A DNA stretch of 64,000 bases, from the NCBI RefSeq assembly GCF_018861755.1, contig NZ_JAHLEF010000011.1, positions 1 through 64,000 of the forward strand, given 5' to 3'. Every line of letters starts with the position of its first letter. Within the stretch, counting starts at the first letter, position 1. Position numbers and translations under genes: made by a program. Origin of the DNA: Clostridium sp. CF012. GTDB lineage: Bacteria > Bacillota > Clostridia > Clostridiales > Clostridiaceae. The notes under the pieces were generated by a model. That model searched no databases. It saw nothing but the letters and a program-made list of their open reading frames with translations, and was not told the DNA's origin. Of this stretch, positions 8,040 through 17,033 are shown piece after piece.

Positions 8040-8468
8040 ATGTTAAAATTCACAATTATAATAATTTTAGGAATAATTCTAGCAATAATAAGTGCTATAT
8101 TTGTTATTAAAAACTTTTTAGTAAGCTATAAGGGAAGCGAAAGTGGATTTAAAAATGTATGCGATATACTTTTAATAGTTGTTTCCTTATTTTCTTCACT
8201 AATAAGCGTGTGGGGAGGCTTTAGTTTAAGAGAACTATCTCTTAGATTACAAAATCCATCTGATTTATCAAATTTATCAGAAGTGATGATACAAGTGTTG
8301 AAAAAAACATTAGTGCAACAATCAAGAGAAGTTACTATAGCAATTATACTGGGATATTCTTGTTTTATATTGGCATATTTAATATTTAAAACTATTGAAA
8401 AAGAAATACAACGAGAAATTGATAGGCCAAAAAGAAAATGGGATTGGAATAAAATCGATAAAAATTAA
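8040..8468 (+). CDS. Small membrane protein of unknown function
   Basis: 142 residues with three likely transmembrane segments: near the start (FTIIIILGIILAIISAIFVI), around residue 45-60 and around residue 105-120. The C terminus is basic (EIDRPKRKWDWNKIDKN). An AGAGGTG site precedes ATG 8040; the in-frame ATG at 8001 has none. I do not recognise the family. A terminator follows at 8486. Confidence 0.6.
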   Translation: MLKFTIIIILGIILAIISAIFVIKNFLVSYKGSESGFKNVCDILLIVVSLFSSLISVWGGFSLRELSLRLQNPSDLSNLSEVMIQVLKKTLVQQSREVTIAIILGYSCFILAYLIFKTIEKEIQREIDRPKRKWDWNKIDKN

Positions 8469-8485
8469 AAACATAAAATACTATA

Positions 8486-8526
8486 CACTAGTTTATTAGA
8501 AATTTTTCGATAAACTGGTGTTTTTT
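8486..8526 (+). terminator. Intrinsic terminator
   Basis: CACTAGTTTAT pairs with ATAAACTGGTG, and TTTTTT follows. Confidence 0.85.
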
Positions 8527-8592
8527 AGTGTAAAAGAATAATTTTTACGTTTATAATTAAATAAATGTTATGGAATTAAGGGGGGGATATTT

Positions 8593-9279
8593 ATGTTGGG
8601 TACAATTGTGAACTCGTTATCAATATTAATTGGGGGACTAGTAGGATCACTATTTAAGAATAAAATTTCCAATGCATATAATGAGACAATTATGAAGGCG
8701 TTAGGGCTGTCTGTAATTCTTATTGGATTAAAAAGTGCACTTCAAGTGAATAACATTCTTCTATTAATTATTTGCCTTACATTAGGAACTCTAATAGGAG
8801 AAATAGTGAAAATTGAAAAGGGTATAGAAAATATTGGAGCCTTTTTAGAGGGAAAATTTCCAAAGCAAAAGGGTTTAGCAAATGGATTCGTAACAGCTAG
8901 CCTGGTTTATTGTGTAGGAGCAATGGCCATAATGGGTTCCTTAGAAAGTGGTCTTACTAATAATCATAGTATACTTTACGCAAAATCACTACTAGATGGT
9001 ATATCTGCAATTATTTTTTCATCTTCTTTAGGAATAGGAGTATGTTTTTCGGCTATTTCAGTTTTTATATACCAAGGTATAATAACGTTAACAGCTTCTC
9101 TTATGAAACAATTTTTAATAGCCTCTGTAGTAAATGAAATGTCTGCTATTGGGGGATTACTTATTGTAGCAATTGGTGCAAATATGCTGGATATCAAAAG
9201 AATAAAGGTTGGCAACATGCTTCCGGCTATTTTCATGCCTCTTTTATATTACATAGTTAAAACCATTATTGGATTTTAG
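8593..9279 (+). CDS. DUF554 family membrane protein (YdfK-like)
   Basis: 228 residues with about six hydrophobic segments and the DUF554 features: start MLGTIVNSLSILIGGLVGSL, then VTASLVYCVGAMAIMGSLESG and VNEMSAIGGLLIVAIGANML. The family is widespread in Firmicutes, its transport role unproven. The ribosome site is GGGGGG before ATG. It is followed by the Tyr T-box. Confidence 0.88.
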   Translation: MLGTIVNSLSILIGGLVGSLFKNKISNAYNETIMKALGLSVILIGLKSALQVNNILLLIICLTLGTLIGEIVKIEKGIENIGAFLEGKFPKQKGLANGFVTASLVYCVGAMAIMGSLESGLTNNHSILYAKSLLDGISAIIFSSSLGIGVCFSAISVFIYQGIITLTASLMKQFLIASVVNEMSAIGGLLIVAIGANMLDIKRIKVGNMLPAIFMPLLYYIVKTIIGF

Positions 9280-9349
9280 TAAAATACTAAAAACGATTGC
9301 TTTTTATGGAAATTAGTATTATACTTTTTATTAACATTAGAATGATAGG

Positions 9350-9690
9350 ATCATATCCTGTACTAAACAATTAAAATAATAAAAGCTGTGATGAGAACCA
9401 GTAGTAAAACAGTTTCTTTTACAGAGAGCTCCCCTAGCTGAGAAGGAGCAAAGAAAAGCATTATGAATACATCTCTGAGCTGCACACCAAATCCACTGAA
9501 GATATATCTTTATGTTGGTAGTAGGCTGTTGCCGGAATCCTTGCATCCGTTAAAATGCTACAGTATAAGCGCATAGTTGTGCCGTACTTTATGAGGTTAA
9601 TATGGCAACATATTAATAAATTGGGGTGGTAACACGGGATTTTACTCTCGTCCTCTAGATTTTCTAGAGGATGAGAGTTTTTTGTTTTTT
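9350..9690 (+). promoter_or_regulatory. T-box leader, tyrosine-specific
   Basis: The T-box core GGGGTGGTAACACGGG (about 9622-9637) is followed by a terminator hairpin, CTCTAGATTTTCTAGAG with flanking TCGTCCT and GGATGAGAG, then TTTTTTG. Stem I contains GAATACATCTC, which places TAC (9468-9470) as specifier, the Tyr codon. It lies directly before tyrS and should raise tyrS when tRNA-Tyr is uncharged. Confidence 0.93.
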
Positions 9691-9718
9691 GAAATTATAA
9701 AAAATAGGAGGAATTAAA

Positions 9719-10942
9719 ATGATTAATATTGATGAGCAAATTAAAATTATATCTAAAGGCACAACTGAAATAATTGACCAGGAGGAGTTAAGGCAAAAAC
9801 TTATTAAAGCAGAGGAAAATAATAAACAGCTTATAGTTAAGCTAGGACTAGACCCCACAGCACCAGATATTCATTTAGGGCATACGGTAGTTTTAAGAAA
9901 AGCGAGACAAATACAGGATTTAGGTCATAAGGTTATTATAATCATTGGAGATTTTACTGGAATGATAGGAGATCCTTCAGGAAGATCAAAAACAAGAAAA
10001 GAGTTAACCCGCGAAGAAGTATTGATAAATGCGGAAACTTATAAAAAACAAATGTTTAAAATACTTGACCCAGATAAAACAGAGGTTAAATTTAATAGTG
10101 AGTGGCTTTCAGAATTGAATTTTAAAGAAGTTATTGAGCTAGCTTCAAAATACACAGTAACCAGGATGTTAGAAAGGGAGGATTTTAAAAATCGATTCAA
10201 AGCACAGCAGTCAATTGCAATTCATGAGTTTATGTACCCCTTGATGCAAGGATATGATTCCATAGCAATAAAAGCAGATATTGAACTTGGTGGAACAGAC
10301 CAACGGTTTAATATTTTAATGGGAAGGACCCTTCAAAAGGAATATGGTGAAGATAAGCAAATTTCAATATTCATGCCTCTTTTAGAAGGGACAGATGGGA
10401 TAGACAAGATGAGTAAAAGTCTTGGAAACTATATTGGAATAGATGAGAACTACAATGATATGTATAGCAAAGTTATGTCCATTCCAGATGAATTGATTAT
10501 AAAATACTACAATTTAGTAACTGATATTCATCCAGATGAAATACAAGAAATTGTGAGGCAACTAGAAGGTGGAAAAATCAATCCAAGGGATATAAAGATG
10601 AAACTTTCTAAGGAGATTGTTAAATTATATCATGGAAAAGTAGCGTCTGAGGAGGCAGAGGAATATTTTAAAACAGTTTTTCAAAAGAAGGATATTCCAA
10701 ATTATATTAAAGAAATAGAGATTATTAAGAACTCTGTGATGAATGAACAATCTACTATTTTCAAAATAATAACTGATATGAAATTTGCTAAAAGCAATAG
10801 GGAAGCAAGACGTCTAGTTGAGCAAGGAGCAGTTAAAATAAATGGAGAAAAAATACTCATAGATAATTTATTTAATTTAAAAGATGGAGACGTAATTCAA
10901 TGTGGTAAAAGAAAATTTGTGAAAATTATTATAGTGAAGTAA
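9719..10942 (+). CDS. tyrS: Tyrosyl-tRNA synthetase
   Basis: 407 residues. The class I signatures are present: DIHLGH at residues 50-55 (HIGH) and DKMSKSLGN near residue 233 (KMSKS). The Tyr-binding segment ELGGTDQRFN is present, and a C-terminal S4 RNA-binding domain covers about 345-405 (KSNREARRLVEQGAVKING). The GLDPTAPDIHLGHTVV type belongs to the TyrZ-like branch of bacterial TyrRS. It charges tRNA-Tyr in the cytoplasm. AGGAGG precedes ATG. It is controlled by the Tyr T-box upstream and closed by a GC-rich terminator overlapping its stop codon. Confidence 0.97.
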   Translation: MINIDEQIKIISKGTTEIIDQEELRQKLIKAEENNKQLIVKLGLDPTAPDIHLGHTVVLRKARQIQDLGHKVIIIIGDFTGMIGDPSGRSKTRKELTREEVLINAETYKKQMFKILDPDKTEVKFNSEWLSELNFKEVIELASKYTVTRMLEREDFKNRFKAQQSIAIHEFMYPLMQGYDSIAIKADIELGGTDQRFNILMGRTLQKEYGEDKQISIFMPLLEGTDGIDKMSKSLGNYIGIDENYNDMYSKVMSIPDELIIKYYNLVTDIHPDEIQEIVRQLEGGKINPRDIKMKLSKEIVKLYHGKVASEEAEEYFKTVFQKKDIPNYIKEIEIIKNSVMNEQSTIFKIITDMKFAKSNREARRLVEQGAVKINGEKILIDNLFNLKDGDVIQCGKRKFVKIIIVK

Positions 10943-10976
10943 GGGCCGCCAATGATGGTGGCCCTTACCTTTTAAG
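10941..10976 (+). terminator. Terminator of tyrS
   Basis: AAGGGCCGCC and GGTGGCCCTT form a GC-rich stem with a 6-nt loop, followed by ACCTTTT. Confidence 0.8.
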
Positions 10977-11088
10977 AAGTATAAATTTTAAACATTCTCT
11001 ATTCTACAAAAAATATTAATTTGACGAAATGCTATTTTATCATATACTAAAACTAGGGATTATTTTACAGTAAGGGGTGGTATGGATT

Positions 11089-12891
11089 TTGAATATAATT
11101 AGAAAGTTAGCAACTAGGGTACATAAACGTTTTCTAAAGTTCAAAATAAGAACAAAGATAAATACGATATATCTGGTAATTCTGCTATTTTCTCTTTCAA
11201 TAAGCTATGTATTGTATAATGCAATAAATAATAGAATTGTGGAAAATAATATTAGCAGAACTTCATTACAGACCTTAAACGCATTGGATAAGAATCTAGA
11301 GTTTATATTAGGAAACGTTTCTCAATTTTCAAATTTAATATTTTTTGATAAAGGTGTTCAAGACGCCTTAAGGCGCTCAAAATCTGAGGGTATAGAGTAT
11401 AATATCCAAAGCATTTTAAACAAATATCTTGCAAATATGCTGTTGTCCGGAGAGTATATATCATCTGTATATGTTTTTGATAATTACGATAATAAATATT
11501 CCATGGGTAAATATGTGCTAAAGCCTATGGTTGTTGACAAAATCGAAAATGCACCTTGGTACAATGAGATCATAAATTTACAAGGAGATATGAAATGGAT
11601 TGTAAATGCTGGTGGAGCATTAGCCACGGATCCTAATCATAATTATATATCTTTAATTAGAGTCATAAATGACATTAATACTATGAAGAAATTAGCTACA
11701 TTAATAGTTAATGTAGATGAGGACACTATTCAAAAGAGCTTTGAGGACATAGGGAATAAATATAAATCTCAATTTTTTATAATGGATGAAAAAGGACAGT
11801 ATATTACTACCCCACCCATTGAGGATAAGTCTTTTGAGAAAGAGTTAATTCCAAAGCTTGTGGAAAAACAAGGCTACACTGTTGAAAAATTAGGAGACAG
11901 CAAAAATATAATATGTTTTACCACATCAAAATTCTCTAATTGGAAAATTGTTGGTATCATGCCTATAAGTGAATTATCTAAGGATATTAGTACAATGAGA
12001 ATTATTTCAATAATTATACTTATTGTTAATAGTTTGTTTATCTCACTTGGAGCTGTATACATTACAAAGCTTGTTACGAGGCCTCTTATTAAAATGCAAC
12101 ACTATATGGGAAAGGCTCAGCAAGGTGATTTTACAACTATGGTAATAGATATAGATAGAGAGGATGAAATAGTTCAATTAAAAAGGGGCTTTAATACCAT
12201 GATTATTGAGATAGAGGAATTAATAAATAAAGTTAAATTGGAACAGATAGTAATAAGAAAAAATGAATTGAATTTAATTAGAGCTCAAGTTAATCCTCAT
12301 TTTTTATATAATACATTAGATGCAATTAGTGCTCTATCATTATTAAAAGATAATGAAAGTGCTTTTAAAATAACTCAATCTTTAGGCGAATTCTACCGTA
12401 TAAGTTTAAGCAGTGGTAAAGAAATCATAAGGGTGGAAGAAGAAATAAATTGTATAAAAAATTATCTTACAATACTTGATATAAGATATAAAGGGAAATT
12501 TTCTGTCACCTATGAAATAGAAGAAGAAATGTATAACCTTAAAATACTTAAGCTTATTTTACAACCCTTTGTAGAGAATGCAATACATCATGGATTAAGA
12601 AATAAACATGGAAAGGGCAAACTAGAAATTAAAGCATACATAGAAGAGGGAATGCTAGTTTTTATAGTGAAAGATGATGGTATTGGTATGAGTTCTGATA
12701 AGATATTGGAAATATTAAGTCGAAGATCACAAGTTAATAAAAATGGATTTGGTATTTACAGTTCTGTACAGAGAATTTCCATTTTTTATAATGTAGAAAA
12801 CCCTTTGAGTATAACTAGCGTAATAAATGAAAGGACGGAGATAACCATAAAAGTTCCTATGGTAGAGGAGGAAACAAATGGAGACTATTAA
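11089..12891 (+). CDS. Sensor histidine kinase, YesM family
   Basis: About 600 residues. There is one transmembrane segment near residue 20-40, an extracytoplasmic sensor region, and a second membrane segment near 305-325. A HAMP linker (TRPLIKMQHYMGKAQQGDF) and a His-kinase core, RAQVNPHFLYNTLDAISAL, with the phosphoacceptor His follow, then an ATPase domain (LQPFVENAIHHG, KDDGIGMS). YesM-type kinases pair with AraC-type regulators and control sugar uptake. The partner gene overlaps by 14 bp. Start: the site AAGGGGTGG lies 8 nt before TTG 11089; an upstream GTG falls within the site. Confidence 0.92.
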   Translation: MNIIRKLATRVHKRFLKFKIRTKINTIYLVILLFSLSISYVLYNAINNRIVENNISRTSLQTLNALDKNLEFILGNVSQFSNLIFFDKGVQDALRRSKSEGIEYNIQSILNKYLANMLLSGEYISSVYVFDNYDNKYSMGKYVLKPMVVDKIENAPWYNEIINLQGDMKWIVNAGGALATDPNHNYISLIRVINDINTMKKLATLIVNVDEDTIQKSFEDIGNKYKSQFFIMDEKGQYITTPPIEDKSFEKELIPKLVEKQGYTVEKLGDSKNIICFTTSKFSNWKIVGIMPISELSKDISTMRIISIIILIVNSLFISLGAVYITKLVTRPLIKMQHYMGKAQQGDFTTMVIDIDREDEIVQLKRGFNTMIIEIEELINKVKLEQIVIRKNELNLIRAQVNPHFLYNTLDAISALSLLKDNESAFKITQSLGEFYRISLSSGKEIIRVEEEINCIKNYLTILDIRYKGKFSVTYEIEEEMYNLKILKLILQPFVENAIHHGLRNKHGKGKLEIKAYIEEGMLVFIVKDDGIGMSSDKILEILSRRSQVNKNGFGIYSSVQRISIFYNVENPLSITSVINERTEITIKVPMVEEETNGDY

Positions 12892-13678
12892 AGTGTTAAT
12901 AGTAGATGATGAATATTTAGAGAGAACCTTAATAAAACTTAGCGTAGATTGGGTAACTAATGATTTCGAAATAATTGGAGAAGCTAATTCAGGTGAAGCA
13001 GCCTTAAGGCTTATGGAAAAAAATCCACCAGATATTTTAATAACAGATATTTGTATGCCCTTTATGGATGGGCTTCAGCTATGCAAAAAAGTACGTGAAA
13101 AATATGAGCATATAAAAATTATAATTATTACAGGACATAGAGAATTTGAATATGCAAAAACAGCTATAAAGCTAGGCGTTACGGATTTTCTTTTAAAACC
13201 AATTAATAGTGAGGAAGTACTTAAAATTGCATTGAAATTAAAAGGTGAAATTAAAGATCAACGTAAATATTTCAATGAATATAATGCCATGAAAAAACAA
13301 TTAAGTGGCGGGTTAGACTTTATAAAAATAAATAACAACAAAAAAATTAGTGAGCCAGTGGAAAAAATCATAGCATATATTGAAGAAAATTTTACTAACA
13401 GTGAATTGTCATTAAGTATAATATCCAATAGTTTATTTATGAATTATAGTTATCTAAGTAGAGTATTTAAACAGGAAATGGAAGAAAGTATTACAGAGTA
13501 TATAACAAAACTCAGGATAAACAAGAGCATCTTATATATTAATAATACAAATTTAAAGGCCTACGAAATAGCAGGAAAAGTAGGAATTAATGATGCCCAT
13601 TATTTTAGTATTTGTTTTAAAAAACACACAGGAAAATCAATCAATGAATATAAAAATACAAATCAAAAAGTAAAATAA
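12878..13678 (+). CDS. Response regulator, YesN/AraC family
   Basis: 266 residues. The receiver domain (1-120) has VDDE, phosphoacceptor Asp 57 in ITDICMP, and FLLKPIN. The C-terminal AraC DNA-binding domain (about 160-262) has the second-helix signature AYEIAGKVGINDAHYFSICFKKHTG. GAGGAGG sits before ATG, inside the end of the kinase gene, so the two are translationally coupled. Probably activates the ABC importer and GH94 gene that follow. Confidence 0.95.
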   Translation: METIKVLIVDDEYLERTLIKLSVDWVTNDFEIIGEANSGEAALRLMEKNPPDILITDICMPFMDGLQLCKKVREKYEHIKIIIITGHREFEYAKTAIKLGVTDFLLKPINSEEVLKIALKLKGEIKDQRKYFNEYNAMKKQLSGGLDFIKINNNKKISEPVEKIIAYIEENFTNSELSLSIISNSLFMNYSYLSRVFKQEMEESITEYITKLRINKSILYINNTNLKAYEIAGKVGINDAHYFSICFKKHTGKSINEYKNTNQKVK

Positions 13679-13705
13679 TTAACTGTTTATATAGAAATTT
13701 TGAAT

Positions 13706-13733
13706 TTAACAGAAGGTTAATATATTATATAAT
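13706..13733 (+). promoter_or_regulatory. Promoter of the sugar-uptake operon
   Basis: TTAACA (13706-13711) and TATAAT (13728-13733) are 16 bp apart, upstream of the solute-binding protein. Confidence 0.55.
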
Positions 13734-13772
13734 TTAATTAAGGAGTCCCATAAGATGCTTTTATAAGTTTAC

Positions 13773-13786
13773 TGAAAACGTTTTTA
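13773..13786. promoter_or_regulatory. Candidate cre (CcpA) site
   Basis: TGAAAACGTTTTTA matches the cre consensus TGWAANCGNTNWCA at all but one position. It lies downstream of the putative promoter and before the binding-protein gene, a usual place for carbon catabolite roadblock. Inference from sequence only. Confidence 0.55.
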
Positions 13787-13827
13787 CGGGATACCAATTT
13801 GTGAACGAATTAAAAGGGGGACTATTA

Positions 13828-15135
13828 ATGAATAAGCTACTTAAAAGAACTCTTACGGGATTATTAACAGCTTCATTACTTGTGACTTTAGTAGGATGTG
13901 GGAAATCAAATTCAAAACCAACTAAGGATGCCACTGTGGCAAAGGATTCACAGATAACACTAAATGTATGGCACCAATGGAGCAATGATTCAAATGACTT
14001 AAAGAAAATATACGATGCAGCAGTTTTGAAATATCAGGCGGAACATAAAAATGTAACTATAAAAACAGATACTTTAGATACAGAGGCATATAAAACTAAG
14101 ATAAATACAGCATTTGCAGGCAATACATCAGCAGTAGATGTTTTTTATTACTGGGGTGGAGGAAAAGCAAGAAAATTAGCAGAATCAGGTAAATTACTAC
14201 CACTAGATGAATATGTAAAAGATGGAACATTAGATAAAATTATCCCAGGTTCAACAACAGCATTTCAATATAATCAAAAGACTTATTCACTACCAATGTT
14301 TTCATGGAACATGGTTTTATATTGTAACAAAGAATTGTTTGATAAAAATGGCGTAAAAATTCCTACAACTTACGATGAGCTACTAGATGCAAGTAAAAAA
14401 TTATCAGCAAAGGGAGTGCTTCCTTTTGTAGTTGGTGCTAAAGATGGATGGAATGCTGCGTTTGTTTACGAAGCGTTAGCATTAAGAGAAGTAGGAGCTG
14501 AAAAGATAAATGCAGTTTTAAGTGGTAGTGCAGCTTTCGATGATCCAGGCTTTGCAGAAGCAGCTAGAAAATTAAGTGCATTAAGTGCAGCTGGAGCTTT
14601 TGGGAAAAGCCCACTGGCTACATCACACGATGAAGCAGATGCTACCTTTATTGCAGGTAAAGCAGCTATGAGACTCATGGGAAGTTGGCTTGCAGGTAAT
14701 GTGTATACTAATAAAGATACTGCTGTTAAAGATAAGATTGTTGCAGCTAAAATTCCTATGTCAACAGGAAAAGGTAATACAGATGAATTTGCAGGTGGAT
14801 TTATAGAATCCTTCTGGGTAAATGCAAACACAAAATATAAAGATGAGTCAGTACAGTTTACAAAATATATAAATGAAGCTATGGGTAAAGGTGCTGCAGA
14901 AAATAGTCTTGGTTTCTCAGGATGGAAAGGTGAAACGGACAACAGTAAATTAAATCCTCTAACAATCCAAATAGCTGAGCAAGTTAAAACTTCAAAGGCA
15001 AGTGTTCTAGCTTGGGATACTTCACTTGATGAAGCGCCAACTACTGCTCACTTAGAAGCAGTTCAAGCGCTATTTAATAGTAAGATCACTCCTGAAGAGT
15101 TCATGAAAATTCATCAAGAGGCATTACAGAAATAA
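13828..15135 (+). CDS. ABC transporter sugar-binding lipoprotein
   Basis: 435 residues. The lipoprotein signal is MNKLLKRTLTGLLTASLLVTLVGC cut before Cys, so it is anchored outside the membrane. The mature part is a family 1 extracellular solute-binding protein (LNVWHQWSND, YYWGGGKARKLAESGKLLPL, KAAMRLMGSWLAG). Start ATG 13828 follows AGGGGG; the in-frame GTG at 13801 would add residues before the signal peptide and lacks a site. Ligand is likely an oligosaccharide that the GH94 phosphorylase uses. A stem-loop after the gene may favour its higher expression. Confidence 0.93.
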   Translation: MNKLLKRTLTGLLTASLLVTLVGCGKSNSKPTKDATVAKDSQITLNVWHQWSNDSNDLKKIYDAAVLKYQAEHKNVTIKTDTLDTEAYKTKINTAFAGNTSAVDVFYYWGGGKARKLAESGKLLPLDEYVKDGTLDKIIPGSTTAFQYNQKTYSLPMFSWNMVLYCNKELFDKNGVKIPTTYDELLDASKKLSAKGVLPFVVGAKDGWNAAFVYEALALREVGAEKINAVLSGSAAFDDPGFAEAARKLSALSAAGAFGKSPLATSHDEADATFIAGKAAMRLMGSWLAGNVYTNKDTAVKDKIVAAKIPMSTGKGNTDEFAGGFIESFWVNANTKYKDESVQFTKYINEAMGKGAAENSLGFSGWKGETDNSKLNPLTIQIAEQVKTSKASVLAWDTSLDEAPTTAHLEAVQALFNSKITPEEFMKIHQEALQK

Positions 15136-15163
15136 AATAGTATATTAATCTACAATTTTAATT

Positions 15164-15204
15164 TAGGCTGCCACCTTAAAATACATAAAATAGGGGGCAG
15201 CCTA
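15164..15204 (+). terminator. Intra-operon stem-loop (attenuating)
   Basis: TAGGCTGCC pairs with GGCAGCCTA around a 23-nt loop, without a strong T run. It lies between binding protein and permease, where such hairpins often lower downstream expression or stabilise the 5' message. Confidence 0.6.
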
Positions 15205-15238
15205 TATTAATAAAAATTTTATGGGTTGAGGTGATATT

Positions 15239-16132
15239 TTGAATAAGCTAATGTATAATAAAAAAGCTATAGCAGTATTTTTAGTTCCAACATTTATCAT
15301 ATATTTTTTAGTAGTGCTATTACCTATAGTTATAACTGCCTATTATGGTTTGTTTAAATATAATGGTATGGGTAGCATGGAATTTATAGGACTTCAAAAT
15401 TATAGTAAATTAGTTTTATCTGATCCAGTATTTCTAAAATCCATTATTAATTCATTAAAACTTGTAGCTGCATCACTATTTATTCAGCTACCAATTGCGT
15501 TGATACTGGCAATGATACTTGCAAGGGGAGTAAAATTTGAAGAGTTTTTTAGAACAGTTTATTTTATTCCCGTAGTTATTTCTAGTATGGTTATTGGACA
15601 ATTATGGATGAAGATTTTCAACGGGGACCATGGATTACTAAATGAATTTCTAAGGTCAATTGGTCTTGGAAAGTATGCTTTAGCTTGGCTAGGAAGAGAG
15701 GATACTTCATTTTTAGCAACCGTGATTCCAGGAGTATGGCAATATATAGGATATCACATGCTAATATTATATGCAGGCATAAAATCCATTTCAGAGGATG
15801 TTTATGAGGCTGCGAGGATTGATGGAGCAAATGCAATACAGACTGCCTTTAAAATAACTTTGCCATTGCTTATGCCTATAATAAAGGTTTGTGTAACCTT
15901 TTCAGCCATAGGTTCGCTTAAAGCTTTTGATTTAGTTTATATTATGACTGGTGGAGGACCATTCCATTCAAGTGAAGTGCCAAGCACAGTTATGTATGCA
16001 AACTTATTTAAAAAAGGTGCCTATGGATATGGTAGTGCACAAGCATTTTTTATTATACTTGAGTGTTTGATTATGAGTCTTGTGGTGCAAGCTATATTTA
16101 AAAAGTCAGAAGATTCAGCGTCAGTACTATAA
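15239..16132 (+). CDS. ABC sugar transporter permease (MalF/UgpA type)
   Basis: 297 residues, six membrane segments, and the EAA loop YEAARIDGANAIQTAFKITLPLL that contacts the ATPase. TTG start with GAGGTG 6 nt upstream. It is the first of two permeases; no ATPase gene is in the cluster, so the importer probably shares an MsmX-like ATPase coded elsewhere. Confidence 0.93.
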   Translation: MNKLMYNKKAIAVFLVPTFIIYFLVVLLPIVITAYYGLFKYNGMGSMEFIGLQNYSKLVLSDPVFLKSIINSLKLVAASLFIQLPIALILAMILARGVKFEEFFRTVYFIPVVISSMVIGQLWMKIFNGDHGLLNEFLRSIGLGKYALAWLGREDTSFLATVIPGVWQYIGYHMLILYAGIKSISEDVYEAARIDGANAIQTAFKITLPLLMPIIKVCVTFSAIGSLKAFDLVYIMTGGGPFHSSEVPSTVMYANLFKKGAYGYGSAQAFFIILECLIMSLVVQAIFKKSEDSASVL

Positions 16133-16148
16133 GGTAGGAGGTTTGAAA

Positions 16149-16988
16149 ATGAAGCAGAAAATAAAGTGGAAATTATCTACAATTATTTTGATGATTATAT
16201 TGTTTGGAATTGCGATTATTCAACTATATCCACTATTATGGATGATTATGTTTTCGCTAAAGGACAATACTGAAATTTTTTATACTAATATAGCGGGGAT
16301 TCCAAAAATATTTAGATGGGAAAATTATAGCGGTGCTCTTATTAATGGGGGACTATTGAAATACTTTTTAAATAGTGTGTTCTATACTGTAGTTACTGTA
16401 GTGGTTTCAGGACTTTTAAGCTCCATGGCGGCCTATGCTATAGCTAGAATGAAGTGGAAATATAATAATATAGTAATGTCCCTTTTTCTTTTAGGAATTA
16501 TGGTGCCTATTCATGCAGCTCTACTACCACTATTTATAGTGCTTACTAAGTTAAATATTTTAGATTCATATTTAGCATTACTAATTCCATATATTGCATT
16601 CGCACTACCAATGAGTATTTTAATATTGGTAAGTTTCTATAAATCAATACCAAAGGAATTAGAAGAGGCAGCATACATTGATGGGTGCAATGTTTATATG
16701 GCATTCTTTAGAGTTATTTTCCCTGTAGTAAAACCTGCTCTTGCCACTATTTCAATATTCACCTTTTTAGGTACTTGGAATGAATTAATGTTCGCAAATA
16801 CCTTTGTTAACAGTGGCAAATATAGAACCTTAACAGTTGGAATAATGTCTTTAGCTGGTCAATATGCCACAGATTGGGGGGTGATTGGCGCAGGTATGGT
16901 AATTGCAACTCTTCCAACAGTTATAATATATATACTTTTAAGTAGACAAGTTCAGGAAAGTCTTATATCTGGTGCTATAAAGGGTTAA
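16149..16988 (+). CDS. ABC sugar transporter permease (MalG/UgpE type)
   Basis: 279 residues with six membrane segments and the EAA loop LEEAAYIDGCNVYMAFFRVIF. ATG 16149 has GTAGGAGG upstream and lies 16 bp after the first permease; the longer frame starting at 16080 overlaps the previous gene and is not likely. Works with the upstream permease and binding protein. Confidence 0.93.
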   Translation: MKQKIKWKLSTIILMIILFGIAIIQLYPLLWMIMFSLKDNTEIFYTNIAGIPKIFRWENYSGALINGGLLKYFLNSVFYTVVTVVVSGLLSSMAAYAIARMKWKYNNIVMSLFLLGIMVPIHAALLPLFIVLTKLNILDSYLALLIPYIAFALPMSILILVSFYKSIPKELEEAAYIDGCNVYMAFFRVIFPVVKPALATISIFTFLGTWNELMFANTFVNSGKYRTLTVGIMSLAGQYATDWGVIGAGMVIATLPTVIIYILLSRQVQESLISGAIKG

Positions 16989-17033
16989 TATTACAGCACC
17001 TAAGGGAATTATCTAAGGAAGGGGCGGATAGGT

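Noticed and set aside
9337-9546. 69-codon frame on the minus strand
   Set aside because: It lies over the Tyr T-box RNA of the plus strand; structure there is explained by the T-box.
13801-13827. GTG start for the binding protein
   Set aside because: Adds residues in front of a clear lipoprotein signal, and the ribosome site AGGGGG lies after this GTG.
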